From Halalkalibacter nanhaiisediminis (lineage in GTDB: Bacteria; Bacillota; Bacilli; Bacillales; Bacillaceae_D), in NCBI RefSeq assembly GCF_007830185.1, contig NZ_VLKZ01000001.1, forward strand, positions 186,001 through 250,000: a stretch of 64,000 bases of DNA. The letters are read 5' to 3'. Shown in pieces: positions 34,830 through 43,531 of the stretch; within the stretch, counting starts at the first letter, position 1, and every line of letters starts with the position of its first letter. The notes under the pieces were generated by a model. That model did not search any database, was not told the origin of the DNA, and saw only the letters and a program-made list of their open reading frames with translations. Position numbers and translations under genes: made by a program.

Positions 34830-35022
34830 ATTTTTAGTGTCGGATTGAGTCTTTTTTTGAAAAAATAGGTCCGAACAACTAGAAGAATTCTGCCATTTAG
34901 CTGTAGATTTTTTTAAAAGAATCCGTTACTATGGAGAATGGATTGCTTTATATCTAATAAGTATTACAAAAATAATTTAGCATTCCATTTTAAGATCTTA
35001 TCAATGAAAAGGGGTAATGACT

Positions 35023-35259
35023 GTGTTTGAGGGATTTGGTCAACAAGCCGCAATACATATTGTCGTGAATGTCTTTTTCCTAGCCATTACGTGGTGGGCA
35101 TTACAATCTTTTCGATTTGATCTATTTGTAAGAGAACCAGAGGGTCCAAAGGCAAAAGTTTTGATGATTTTTGTGACAATTGCCATTGCTCATTTGGTTA
35201 GTCAATTTTTTCTCGACTATTTAAACTCTTCACTGATGCTCAGATATATGTGGGAATAA
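35023..35259 (+). CDS. ywzB: DUF1146 membrane protein YwzB
   Basis: 78 residues, two transmembrane segments with the family motif ALQSFRFD between them. Position between the atp operon and ywmB is as in B. subtilis. GTG 35023 is preferred (GGGG site 8 nt upstream; family N-terminus FGQQA). ATG 35017 is only 2 nt from that site. Function unknown. Confidence 0.85.
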   Translation: MFEGFGQQAAIHIVVNVFFLAITWWALQSFRFDLFVREPEGPKAKVLMIFVTIAIAHLVSQFFLDYLNSSLMLRYMWE

Positions 35260-35351
35260 ATCTTGTCGAGTGATGACTACAACTTCCATGTATGTATAAC
35301 CTCCCTAGGGTCAAAATGTTAATAAGTAGGTTTTCTCGGGGAGGAGAAAAA

Positions 35352-36125
35352 ATGGCTGCATGGAAATTTGTTGTATTAGGTTTTGTTTTATCGATGTTAG
35401 GGTATATGCATGTACAGAGCAACGCAATCAATATCCAGTCTTACCAACAATCTTTAACAGATATGTATCAATTAGCTGAGAAGGAAAATTTAGCTATACA
35501 TGAATGGCAAGTACGCATGAGGGACGAACGAAAAGATACGATTCGTAATAAAGAAGAGTTTGCCCAACTAGTCGATTCATGGACAAAACAGTTACATGAT
35601 TGGAAAAAGACAGATGTTTCTCTTAAGGGAAACGAATGGGTGGTGCAATTTACATACGATAACTTATCACACGAAACAACCGAATCTGTACAACTTTTTG
35701 CTTATTTAAGTCCGAGTCAAGATGATTATACGTACCTTATTACGTATGAGGTTATTGGATTAATGACTTCGGAGCTTGAATTTAACAAAATGTACGATAT
35801 GTTGGAAGAACGTGCCCAGCTTTTAGGATTGAATAACGCAGATGTTTATGTTCAGATTAAAGCTGCTCATCAACCTGTGGTTACAAAACAAATATCCAAC
35901 ATAGAATACGCCGAAAAATGGATAAAAGCACTTGGTGCAAAGACAGTTGAAGCGCTTGATGAAGAGACATTTGTGTCGGTTTCAGCGTATAACCCTGCTT
36001 GGTCACCAGTACTAAAAACAAAAGAAAACAAGATGAACGTCCAAGTGGCCTTAAGACAAGAGGAACGAATGGGCGGTCGGACAACAGTGACAATAGGAAC
36101 GCCTATTATTACGACTGAATATTGA
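35352..36125 (+). CDS. ywmB: YwmB family secreted protein (DUF1779)
   Basis: 257 residues with an N-terminal export signal (about 1-23) and two halves of a TATA-box-binding-protein-like fold, as described for YwmB. ATG 35352 follows GGGGAGGAG; a longer frame to 35292 is unsupported. It lies between ywzB and murAA as in B. subtilis. No function is established; an envelope role is suggested by its neighbours. Confidence 0.85.
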   Translation: MAAWKFVVLGFVLSMLGYMHVQSNAINIQSYQQSLTDMYQLAEKENLAIHEWQVRMRDERKDTIRNKEEFAQLVDSWTKQLHDWKKTDVSLKGNEWVVQFTYDNLSHETTESVQLFAYLSPSQDDYTYLITYEVIGLMTSELEFNKMYDMLEERAQLLGLNNADVYVQIKAAHQPVVTKQISNIEYAEKWIKALGAKTVEALDEETFVSVSAYNPAWSPVLKTKENKMNVQVALRQEERMGGRTTVTIGTPIITTEY

Positions 36126-36167
36126 TGATAGAGAAGAGACTATAATTTAGACGCGGAGGGGAATACG

Positions 36168-37493
36168 TTGGAGAAAATTATTGTCCGGGGCGGCAATCAG
36201 CTACGCGGCAATGTTAAGGTAGAAGGTGCAAAAAATGCTGTGTTACCTGTTATTGCTGCTTCAATCTTAGCTAGCCGTGGCACGAGCCATATATATGATG
36301 TGCCATCATTGGCAGATGTATACACGATGAAAGAAGTTTTACGTAATTTAAATATTAAGGTTGATTATGAAGACGGGACATTTAAAGTGAACGCTGAAGG
36401 TGTACTAAAGACAGAAGCGCCATTTGAATATGTTCGAAAAATGAGAGCATCTTTCCTTGTCATGGGGCCACTTCTTGCTAGAATTGGAAAAGCTCGTATA
36501 GCCTTGCCAGGTGGATGCGCGATCGGATCACGTCCTATTGATCAACACTTAAAGGGCTTTGAGGCGATGGGAGCAACTGTTGAGATCGGAAATGGGTTTA
36601 TTGAAGCCAGCATCAAAGACAGACTTCAAGGTGCGAAGATTTATCTTGATTTCCCAAGTGTAGGTGCCACACAAAATATTATGATGGCAGCCACGATGGC
36701 AAATGGCACAACGGTAATTGAAAATGCTGCTGAAGAGCCAGAGATTGTTTGCTTAGCTAACTATTTAAATGCAATGGGAGCAAAAGTACGCGGTGCTGGT
36801 ACAGGTATTATCCGTATCGAAGGTGTCGAAGAATTAATTGGTTCAGAGCACTCTGTCATCCCAGATCGTATTGAAGCAGGTACTTTCATGGTTGCAGCTG
36901 CTATCACACAAGGTGATGTTGTTGTAGAAGGAGCGGTAGCAGAGCATCTTCGCCCGCTTATTGCAAAAATGGAAGAAATGGGAGTAACCATTACCGAAGT
37001 GGAGAATGGTCTTCGAGTCATTGGTCCGAAAAAGTTAAAGCCAGTTGATATCAAGACGATGCCTCATCCAGGTTTCCCTACAGATATGCAAGCGCAGATG
37101 ATGGCGTTACTTTTACAAGCAGAAGGAACGAGCGTCATTACGGAGACGGTTTTTGAAAACCGTTTTATGCATGTCGAAGAATTCCGTCGAATGAACTCTA
37201 ATATTAAGATAGAAGGACGCTCAGCTATTATAACAGGGCCAAATGCACTTCAAGGTGCTGAAGTCGCTGCGACAGATCTAAGAGCAGGTGCTGCATTAAT
37301 TATTGCAGGACTCGTTGCTGATGGGATCACACGCGTGACAGAATTAAAGCATATTGATCGTGGGTATGTGGACTTAGCGGGTAAATTACAAGCCCTTGGT
37401 GCAGATGTAGAACGCGTGAAGGAAACAGTTGAAACAGACATCGAAGACATCAAATCTGCTGCTCCACTTAGTTTGGATTCTAATTTGGTTTAA
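36168..37493 (+). CDS. murAA: UDP-N-acetylglucosamine 1-carboxyvinyltransferase MurAA
   Basis: 441 residues, the main MurA. Starts [20 protein letters not shown] from TTG 36168 behind GGAGGGGAA. Catalytic Cys in [15 protein letters not shown]. Compared with murAB at 4686 it carries a charged C-terminal tail. It is followed by a terminator and spoIID, as in B. subtilis. Confidence 0.97.
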   Translation: MEKIIVRGGNQLRGNVKVEGAKNAVLPVIAASILASRGTSHIYDVPSLADVYTMKEVLRNLNIKVDYEDGTFKVNAEGVLKTEAPFEYVRKMRASFLVMGPLLARIGKARIALPGGCAIGSRPIDQHLKGFEAMGATVEIGNGFIEASIKDRLQGAKIYLDFPSVGATQNIMMAATMANGTTVIENAAEEPEIVCLANYLNAMGAKVRGAGTGIIRIEGVEELIGSEHSVIPDRIEAGTFMVAAAITQGDVVVEGAVAEHLRPLIAKMEEMGVTITEVENGLRVIGPKKLKPVDIKTMPHPGFPTDMQAQMMALLLQAEGTSVITETVFENRFMHVEEFRRMNSNIKIEGRSAIITGPNALQGAEVAATDLRAGAALIIAGLVADGITRVTELKHIDRGYVDLAGKLQALGADVERVKETVETDIEDIKSAAPLSLDSNLV

Positions 37494-37511
37494 TCATAAT
37501 TATTTGTTAAG

Positions 37512-37540
37512 AAAAAGTCCAAATAGGGCTTTTTTCTTTT
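37512..37540 (+). terminator. Terminator after murAA
   Basis: AAAAAGTCC pairs with GGGCTTTTT (one G-U) around AAATA, then a T-rich run. Confidence 0.75.
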
Positions 37541-37669
37541 TTACATTTTTATCATAAAGATGTATCGACGTAGTTAAAAATGTAAGTCCCAAGTGTAACT
37601 GCCATTTGGGCTTTTGACATGATAACATGGCGATGGATAAGTATGGTTTAGTCATCTAGTTGGAAAACG

Positions 37670-37698
37670 TTCTAATGTCCGCCAAGCCTTCATACAAT
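37670..37698 (+). promoter_or_regulatory. SigE-type promoter of spoIID
   Basis: An exact CATACAAT -10 (37691-37698), with TTCTAAT (37670-37676) as an imperfect -35 at 14-bp spacing. spoIID is SigE dependent in B. subtilis. Confidence 0.6.
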
Positions 37699-37730
37699 GG
37701 TTAAGACTATGATTTGATGGAGGCTTTGAC

Positions 37731-38759
37731 ATGAAACGACTTATTATGGCAGTAATTCTCCTTTGTACGATCGTTCTTATCGTACCTACAGTGCTCGTGC
37801 ACGTTGTTTCAGGTCCGAGTGAGGACATAGTGCCCATGCAAGCTACCACACCGCATGTCGAAGAAAAGCAAGTAAACAAGCCTTACAATCCAGAAAAAGA
37901 TGTGACTGTCAGTGTGTTTCGTAGTAAAACAGAGCAAATTGAACATGTCCCTCTTGAAAGATATGTAATAGGGGTCGTTGCTTCTGAGATGCCTGCCGAA
38001 TTTGAAATGGAAGCACTAAAAGCCCAATCTCTAACAGCAAGAACCTACATAATCAAGCAGATGCTTCACCCTGGTGACATTCAACTGCCAGATGATGCAA
38101 TGGTAACGGATTCTGTTATGCACCAGGTTTACCACAATGAAGACGAATTAAAAGCTCTATGGGGCGCTGATTACGAGAGGAAGATGGCTCGAATTGAAGA
38201 AGCGGTTCTCTCAACTCAAGGGAAGGTTTTAACGTTTGAAGGTGAGCCGATTACTGCATCATTTTTTTCGACTAGTAATGGCTATACCGAGAACTCAGAA
38301 GATTATTGGCAAAATGAAATTCCCTACTTAAGAAGTGTTGCGAGCCCTTGGGATCAATCATCACCAAGATTTACTTCTGAAAAAGCGGTGCCGATTACTG
38401 AATTTGAGCAAAAGTTAGGGGTCACAGTAGCGGATAACAGCTCAGTTGGGACCATTGCTAAGAGAACGGACGGCGGACGGGTAGCAAAAGTGAATATAAA
38501 TGGGAAGGAATTAAGCGGTCGTGAAGTCCGAGATAAGCTAGAGCTCGATTCATCGGATTTCCAATGGCAGCGTCAAGGAGACCAAGTGATGATCCAGACA
38601 AGAGGATGGGGGCATGGTGTAGGAATGAGCCAATATGGTGCAGATGGTATGGCGAAAGAAGGAAAGAACTATCAAGAGATTGTCCGTCATTATTACCGCG
38701 GCATCGACATTCAAGCCCTTGATCCATATGTTGCAGAGTTAACCGCGAGAAACGAGTAA
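37731..38759 (+). CDS. spoIID: Stage II sporulation protein D (lytic transglycosylase)
   Basis: 342-residue membrane-anchored peptidoglycan hydrolase needed for engulfment, acting with SpoIIM and SpoIIP. One N-terminal transmembrane segment (about 4-26). Catalytic Glu86 is in VVASEMPAEFEMEALKAQS, followed by TARTY. The C-terminal signature is RGWGHGVGMSQYGADGMA. TGGAGG precedes the ATG and a SigE-type promoter lies upstream. Confidence 0.95.
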   Translation: MKRLIMAVILLCTIVLIVPTVLVHVVSGPSEDIVPMQATTPHVEEKQVNKPYNPEKDVTVSVFRSKTEQIEHVPLERYVIGVVASEMPAEFEMEALKAQSLTARTYIIKQMLHPGDIQLPDDAMVTDSVMHQVYHNEDELKALWGADYERKMARIEEAVLSTQGKVLTFEGEPITASFFSTSNGYTENSEDYWQNEIPYLRSVASPWDQSSPRFTSEKAVPITEFEQKLGVTVADNSSVGTIAKRTDGGRVAKVNINGKELSGREVRDKLELDSSDFQWQRQGDQVMIQTRGWGHGVGMSQYGADGMAKEGKNYQEIVRHYYRGIDIQALDPYVAELTARNE

Positions 38760-38830
38760 GGATATAAAGAAGAGAACGCATGGGATGCCATGCGTTTTCT
38801 TTTTGATAGGGCGAAGTTTAGCGGATTCTG

Positions 38831-38930
38831 TCGTTTGGCCGATAAGTAGCCGCGTTAGACCGAAAAACTGCCGCGTTAGACCGAAAAACCACTGCGTTAG
38901 ACCGAAAAACCATTGCATTAGACCGAATTA
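38831..38930. repeat. 21-bp tandem repeat array (locus C)
   Basis: Units of GCGTTAGACCGAAAAAC plus four variable bases start at 38852, 38873, 38894 and 38915, a constant 21-bp period. A diverged unit lies at 38831. The last unit decays after GACCGAA. It lies between spoIID and spoIIQ, in a 376-bp gap with no other feature except the spoIIQ promoter. Confidence 0.8.
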
Positions 38931-39086
38931 TCACAAACCTAGGCTTTAAAATAAGTTGACCGTTAAATAACGACCCATTTCGGTAGAATATCTTAAGAGA
39001 AACTCATCCTACATGAACTTTTTTCTTCTCTTATGCATAAAAACCCGTCTTTGTCGAAAACTAATTAAAAAAAATTTCCACCTCAT

Positions 39087-39116
39087 GTATACATTTTGGC
39101 TATTCTGATCAGAATG
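39087..39116 (+). promoter_or_regulatory. SigF promoter of spoIIQ
   Basis: GTATA (39087-39091), a 15-bp spacer, and GATCAGAATG (39107-39116), which matches GGnnAnAHTR at 9 of 10 positions. spoIIQ is a SigF gene in B. subtilis. Confidence 0.7.
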
Positions 39117-39135
39117 GTTGCAGAGGTGATGAGAA

Positions 39136-40056
39136 ATGAGAGAAGAAGAAAATAAACGTTCTTCTAAATCTGAAGAAAGTCCATTAAAAATGAAACGTCT
39201 ATTACGTAAGCGCTGGTTATTACCTGCTCTATACTTAATAGCGGCAGCTGGAATTTTAAGTTCAGTATTTTTGATGCAAGGACAAGATGAGTTGTCGGCA
39301 CCAAAAGATGGTGTAGAAGTCACAGAGTCTGAGCACGGAACAGCGATGGATCCGTATGGTGAGAACGCAGTTGAGGTTACTACGTCACAAGAAGTCGTTA
39401 AAATGCCTGTTGAAGAAGAAAGTGATGTTAGCATTATCGGTCATTTTTATGATGTGAATGCATCTGCCGAAGAACAGCAAGAAGCTCTTGTCTACTACAA
39501 TAATACGTACTACCCGAACAAAGGGATTGATTTAGCGCAGGTAGAGGGAGAAAGCTTTAATGCAACCGCTGCTCTTAGTGGTACTATTGAAAAGGCAGAA
39601 AAAGATGCGTTACTTGGCTATGTCGTTGAAATTAATCACGATAACGGCGTTGTTACACACTACCACAGCCTAGCATCAATTGAAGTCGAAGAAGGCGCAA
39701 CTGTAAAGCAAGGCGATGTGTTAGGGCAAGCAGGACGTAACATCTATAACGAAGAAGCGGGTGTTCATATTCACTTTGAAGTTCGTCAAAATGGCGTGCC
39801 TGTGAATCCAAATGATGTCTTAGAGCAGCCGATTGATTCCATAAAGGATCTCGCAGGTAAAAAAGAGGAAGAGAAGCCAGCTGAAGGAGAAGAAGGCCAA
39901 GAAGGAGCAACTGATGAAGAGCAGGCTCCAGAAGAAGGCCAAGAAGGAGCAACTGACGAAGAGCAGGCTCCTAAAGATGACCAAGAAGCTGCTCCTGAAA
40001 AAGAACAAGCGCCAAAGGAAGACGCTCCTGAAGAAGGCGCAACTGAACAAAGCTAA
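39136..40056 (+). CDS. spoIIQ: Stage II sporulation protein Q
   Basis: 306-residue forespore membrane protein that pairs with SpoIIIAH to form the feeding-tube channel during engulfment. One membrane segment (about 28-48) and an M23/LytM domain (about 98-230). The zinc site is incomplete: Asn128 replaces the His of HxxxD (NKGID132), while HIH at 211-213 remains, so peptidase activity is not expected, as in B. subtilis SpoIIQ. An acidic repeat tail (about 243-306) is added. GAGGTGATGAG precedes the ATG. Confidence 0.94.
   Translation: MREEENKRSSKSEESPLKMKRLLRKRWLLPALYLIAAAGILSSVFLMQGQDELSAPKDGVEVTESEHGTAMDPYGENAVEVTTSQEVVKMPVEEESDVSIIGHFYDVNASAEEQQEALVYYNNTYYPNKGIDLAQVEGESFNATAALSGTIEKAEKDALLGYVVEINHDNGVVTHYHSLASIEVEEGATVKQGDVLGQAGRNIYNEEAGVHIHFEVRQNGVPVNPNDVLEQPIDSIKDLAGKKEEEKPAEGEEGQEGATDEEQAPEEGQEGATDEEQAPKDDQEAAPEKEQAPKEDAPEEGATEQS
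39889..39972 (+). repeat. 42-bp tandem duplication in spoIIQ tail
   Basis: Two adjacent 42-bp copies (39889-39930 and 39931-39972) encode EEGQEGATDEEQAP twice, with one internal T/C difference. Further diverged units follow. Probably a variable-length region. Confidence 0.8.
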
Positions 40057-40100
40057 TAGCAGTCTACAAAGTCTAGCTCCATTTATGGGTTAGGCTTTTT

Positions 40101-40190
40101 GTCGCGTTGTGTCGAAACGTCGATATATTCGAAAAAACGTCGATAAAATGCTCGGAAACGTCGATATATTTAAAAAAACGTCGATAAAAC
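40101..40190. repeat. Four-unit 20-bp phased repeat array (locus B)
   Basis: CGTCGATATA at 40118 and 40159 alternates with CGTCGATAAA at 40138 and 40179 (spacing 20, 21, 20). The first ~50 bases (TGTCGC.TTGTGTCGAAACG and onward) are almost identical to locus A at 22574-22620. It lies between spoIIQ and the NERD gene, 110 nt before the latter. Confidence 0.78.
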
Positions 40191-40301
40191 CTCGAACTTG
40201 GATGATAAATCCGAGCCTACACGAAAAAATGCCCTCTTAGCAGGAATCTAAGCCCTTTATCTCGAAATAAAAGCGACATAACGATAATAGGAAGTGATTA
40301 T

Positions 40302-41279
40302 TTGATCGTCAAACCCCGAAAAAAACCACTCCATCTTCAAAAGCTACAAGCATTACTGCGGAGAACGCCTCCAAAACACCTCAAATACCCCCTTATCAAA
40401 GAGCAATTAGCAAAAAGCATTGCTGGTTACAAAGGGGAGCAATCAATGGACTATCCACTTAGCTTTCTTGCAGAGAAACAGTACTTCATTTTTCACGACC
40501 TCAGGCTTCAACTGAATCAACATTACTTTCAAATCGATACGCTCATATTGTCTCCATTCTTTTTTCTCATTCTCGAAATTAAAAATATTTCTGGAACGAT
40601 CTTTTTTGACCAACAATTTCATCAATTAATTCGAACTCATAATGGTTATGAAGAATCCTTTCCAGATCCCCTCCTCCAGATCCAGCGTCAGCAGTCGCAA
40701 TTAGAAAAGTGGTTAGTAAAGCAAAAAGTAGCTAATATTCCCGTATGTTCGTTAATTGTGATCAGTAATCCGAAGACAGTGATTCGTACCTCCTCCGAAA
40801 ATCGCTATTTATCGAAAAAGGTCATTCGTCGTGATTTCCTCCCTTTAAAAGTGGAACAGCTGGAAAGCCTCTATAATAATGAAGCTCTTTCTATTAACGA
40901 AATGAAAAAAGTGATACGCCATCTAAAAAAACATGATACCTCGTATAACCCTCCTATCTTAAAGCAATATCAAATCATGCAAGAACAACTGCAAAAAGGT
41001 GTCTATTGCACAAAATGTAACCATCTTCCTATGATTCGAACTCAAGGTACATGGTTTTGCTCCGCATGTCACATCAAAGACAAAACTGCTCATATTCCAG
41101 CTTTAAAAGACTATTTACTTCTCGTTAAACCAACGATTACGAACGGAGAGACAAGAAAGTTCCTTCTCATGAATAATGCCGCAGCGACAACTAGATTGCT
41201 TCGATCATTAAACATAACTTACTCTGGAACGAATAAAGGAAGAGTCTATTCACTTTCATTTAAGGAGGAGGATTTGTAA
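40302..41279 (+). CDS. NERD-domain protein with C-terminal zinc ribbon
   Basis: 325 residues. The NERD (nuclease-related) domain spans about 45-155 with GYKGEQ, the core QIDTLI, and LILEIKN, consistent with a PD-(D/E)xK-like fold. A basic linker follows, then a Zn-ribbon (CTKC...CSAC, about 255-275). TTG 40302 is preceded by AGGAAGTGAT. Proteins of this kind are common in Bacillus but not functionally understood; DNA binding or processing is only an inference. No partner genes nearby suggest a defence operon. Confidence 0.75.
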   Translation: MIVKPRKKPLHLQKLQALLRRTPPKHLKYPLIKEQLAKSIAGYKGEQSMDYPLSFLAEKQYFIFHDLRLQLNQHYFQIDTLILSPFFFLILEIKNISGTIFFDQQFHQLIRTHNGYEESFPDPLLQIQRQQSQLEKWLVKQKVANIPVCSLIVISNPKTVIRTSSENRYLSKKVIRRDFLPLKVEQLESLYNNEALSINEMKKVIRHLKKHDTSYNPPILKQYQIMQEQLQKGVYCTKCNHLPMIRTQGTWFCSACHIKDKTAHIPALKDYLLLVKPTITNGETRKFLLMNNAAATTRLLRSLNITYSGTNKGRVYSLSFKEEDL

Positions 41280-41370
41280 TATACGTATTCAAGCAGGACT
41301 TTAGACAAAAATCGCAAATAAGTTATACACCAAGATCTTTTTGAATGACGTTTAGGTTAGGAGTGTAAAA

Positions 41371-42183
41371 ATGAGTCAACAAAAAACAAATCAGGTAATT
41401 GAACTGAAAGATATCGTTTGGAAGCAAGGTGGCAAGCAGATTCTCAGCGATGTTTCATGGCAAGTTGAACAGAATCAGCACTGGGCCTTACTCGGGTTAA
41501 ATGGATCTGGCAAGACCTCGCTTTTAAAAATGATTACAGGATATGCCTGGCCAAGTGCTGGAGAAGTATCTGTGTTTGGAAAGCGGTTCGGACAAGTAAA
41601 CATTCCAGAGCTGCGGAAATCCATCGGTTGGGTCAGCACAGCTTTAGATGAACGGTTTCAAACGCGTCCGCGAGATACGGCGCTCGAAATCGTGTTAAGT
41701 GGAAAATATGCGTCAGTTGGTATATACGAAGACATAACAAATGCAGATATTAAAAGAGGAGAGCAGCTGCTCGAACAATTTAAGATTACTCATGTTGCTA
41801 ATCAGTTCTTTCCTTCTCTTTCTCAAGGGGAGAAAAGAAAAGCGATGATTGCACGTGCATTAATGGCAAATCCTAAGCTTCTGATTCTTGATGAACCTTG
41901 TAATGGCCTTGATATTTATTCAAAAGAAGAACTACTGGCGACAATTGAGCGGATGAATCAGTCAACGGAAGGACCGACATTAATATATGTCACTCACCAT
42001 ATTGAAGAAATTGTTCCATCTATTAGCCATACATTTTTATTACATTCGGGTCATATCGTTGGATCAGGTGAAAAGAAGGCAACGCTAACAGAGCCATTGT
42101 TAGCAGAGACGTTTCGCGTTCCGATTGCTTTGCAATGGGAGGACGACCGGCCGTGGATTCGAATTAAGCATAGTAAAAATTAA
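41371..42183 (+). CDS. ABC transporter ATP-binding protein (YlmA-like)
   Basis: 270 residues: Walker A LLGLNGSGKTSL, Q-loop region, signature LSQGEKRKAMIARALM, Walker B LLILDEP, and the switch His in YVTHHIEEI. No permease gene is adjacent. It resembles stand-alone YlmA, whose role is unknown. ATG 41371 is preceded by AGGAGTG. Could be recruited by a distant permease or act as a soluble ABC protein. Confidence 0.8.
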   Translation: MSQQKTNQVIELKDIVWKQGGKQILSDVSWQVEQNQHWALLGLNGSGKTSLLKMITGYAWPSAGEVSVFGKRFGQVNIPELRKSIGWVSTALDERFQTRPRDTALEIVLSGKYASVGIYEDITNADIKRGEQLLEQFKITHVANQFFPSLSQGEKRKAMIARALMANPKLLILDEPCNGLDIYSKEELLATIERMNQSTEGPTLIYVTHHIEEIVPSISHTFLLHSGHIVGSGEKKATLTEPLLAETFRVPIALQWEDDRPWIRIKHSKN

Positions 42184-42386
42184 CTATTTTTTAAGAATAT
42201 AAAAGGAAAAAGAGGATAGCAAATAAAATCTCTTCTTAATTAAAGAACACTATGTATTGTGTCAAAATGAAACATAGGTACTGGATATTGTAGTCCAAAG
42301 ATATGGGAAGATCGAATTAGTTGTCCTCTTTTTTGTCAAGGTGATTTGTATCTTTTTATTATGAATTTTTATAATGTGTCAATCTC

Positions 42387-42415
42387 TTGACATGTATCTG
42401 AATATTTGAAATAAT
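42387..42415 (+). promoter_or_regulatory. SigA promoter of the second symporter operon
   Basis: TTGACA (42387-42392), a 17-bp spacer, and AATAAT (42410-42415). It gives a leader of about 160 nt that carries the cre site. The rest of 42184-42386 is AT-rich without recognised features. Confidence 0.65.
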
Positions 42416-42548
42416 GTGGACTGTAACGACGATTTAATATGAAGAAATTTTTTCTGAGCACCTCCTGCTTTACTTTTTATAGCATAGTTTGAATAAGACT
42501 CTACATACGTATGGTTTAAGAATTCAACAAAATAATTCATTAACAAAA

Positions 42549-42564
42549 ATGATAACGCTTACAA
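42549..42564 (+). promoter_or_regulatory. cre site (CcpA operator)
   Basis: ATGATAACGCTTACAA fits WTGNNARCGNWWWCAW at every position. It lies downstream of the promoter and 14 bp before the first start codon, a place where CcpA acts as a roadblock. Predicts glucose repression of the operon. Confidence 0.7.
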
Positions 42565-42577
42565 AGGAGAGAGCAAA

Positions 42578-42754
42578 ATGATCTATGTCTTCTTGGCTAT
42601 TACAGTGCTTTCGATTATATTCGCTTTTCGTTTGAAAAAGCCTTTACTGTTGTCTGTTCCATTTGTTGCAATCTTTGGCTTTATGATGATTCAGGTTGCC
42701 ATGGTTCCACTGGGCTTTTTTGAGACGATTCGCTTTATCTTTTCACTACGTTAA
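42578..42754 (+). CDS. 58-residue membrane protein
   Basis: A short gene starting MIYVFLAITVLSIIFAF, with a strong AAAGGAGAGAG ribosome site 6-8 nt upstream. Two hydrophobic helices (about 2-17 and 24-45) are separated by RLKKP, and it ends FIFSLR. It begins 14 bp after the cre site and ends 12 nt before the next gene, so it is the first gene of the operon. I do not recognise a family. A transporter accessory or regulatory micro-protein is possible. Confidence 0.65.
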   Translation: MIYVFLAITVLSIIFAFRLKKPLLLSVPFVAIFGFMMIQVAMVPLGFFETIRFIFSLR

Positions 42755-42766
42755 AGGATGTTGGTT

Positions 42767-43057
42767 ATGAAGCAAAAAACACCTATACAAAAACAGACCG
42801 ACTCGGCAGTATGCCCTAAATGTCATGAAAAAGAATGGAGGGCAATCCCGAAATGGCGCTACGTCTTTTTAGTTAGTAGTCTACCTTGGCTAGTCGCAAT
42901 CATCCTAGCAATCACTGTGCATAATTTTTTTCTAGTCTTTATTCCACTAATTGCTTTTGTCAATGTAAAAATTGCATCTAAGCGTATACCTCTAAGTAAA
43001 TGTCACTCTTGCCACTATATTGGACCTCAAATGTCTACACATCACCGTCATGCTTAA
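42767..43057 (+). CDS. Membrane protein with split zinc-ribbon motifs
   Basis: 96 residues. CPKC (about 16-19) at the N-terminus and CHSC (about 81-84) near the C-terminus flank two membrane helices (about 34-52 and 54-70), so both cysteine pairs could lie on the same side and bind one zinc. ATG 42767 is chosen for the AAAGG 9 nt upstream; ATG 42758 abuts that site. It sits between the 58-residue protein and the symporter small subunit. No family recognised. Confidence 0.65.
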   Translation: MKQKTPIQKQTDSAVCPKCHEKEWRAIPKWRYVFLVSSLPWLVAIILAITVHNFFLVFIPLIAFVNVKIASKRIPLSKCHSCHYIGPQMSTHHRHA

Positions 43058-43154
43058 CATTCACAAAATGGAACTCTGTAAAGGAGGCGATGCCCCGAAT
43101 GAATAATTTGTAAGCTAGAAAGTAGCTTTAATGATGAAAAAGGAGGAAATTCTC

Positions 43155-43457
43155 ATGAGAAAAATTGACAAAAGTATAGCTGATGCGTACTTTCGTGCCA
43201 GAAACACGTTGGTTGTTGTCTGTCTTATTATTGGAGGACTTGTCTCGTTTGGGGTTGTCGCATTTGCAGAAGCCTTCTCTACTTTTACCATTTTGGGAAT
43301 GCCAGCACATTATTACATGGGGGCACAAGGGGCAGTGATTACCTTCGTTGCTTTACTCTTTGCTAATGCAATCATTAGTGATCAAATTGATAAGAAATTC
43401 GGAGTTGATGAGGAACAAAATGCGAGAGTAAGCTCAGGAAAAGTATTAGATCATTAA
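43155..43457 (+). CDS. Sodium/substrate symporter small subunit (DUF4212)
   Basis: 100 residues, two transmembrane helices. The motif GMPAHYYMGAQGAVITFV and C-terminal DKKFGVDEE are typical of the small subunit found beside VC_2705-type symporters. ATG 43155 follows AAAAAGGAGG. The partner symporter starts 74 nt downstream. Confidence 0.85.
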   Translation: MRKIDKSIADAYFRARNTLVVVCLIIGGLVSFGVVAFAEAFSTFTILGMPAHYYMGAQGAVITFVALLFANAIISDQIDKKFGVDEEQNARVSSGKVLDH

Positions 43458-43531
43458 AAGAAGATAAATAAATATTTCAGGAATCAGCTGTAAGCGAGAA
43501 TATTCAACGACATGTTAGGGGGTCACACGAA

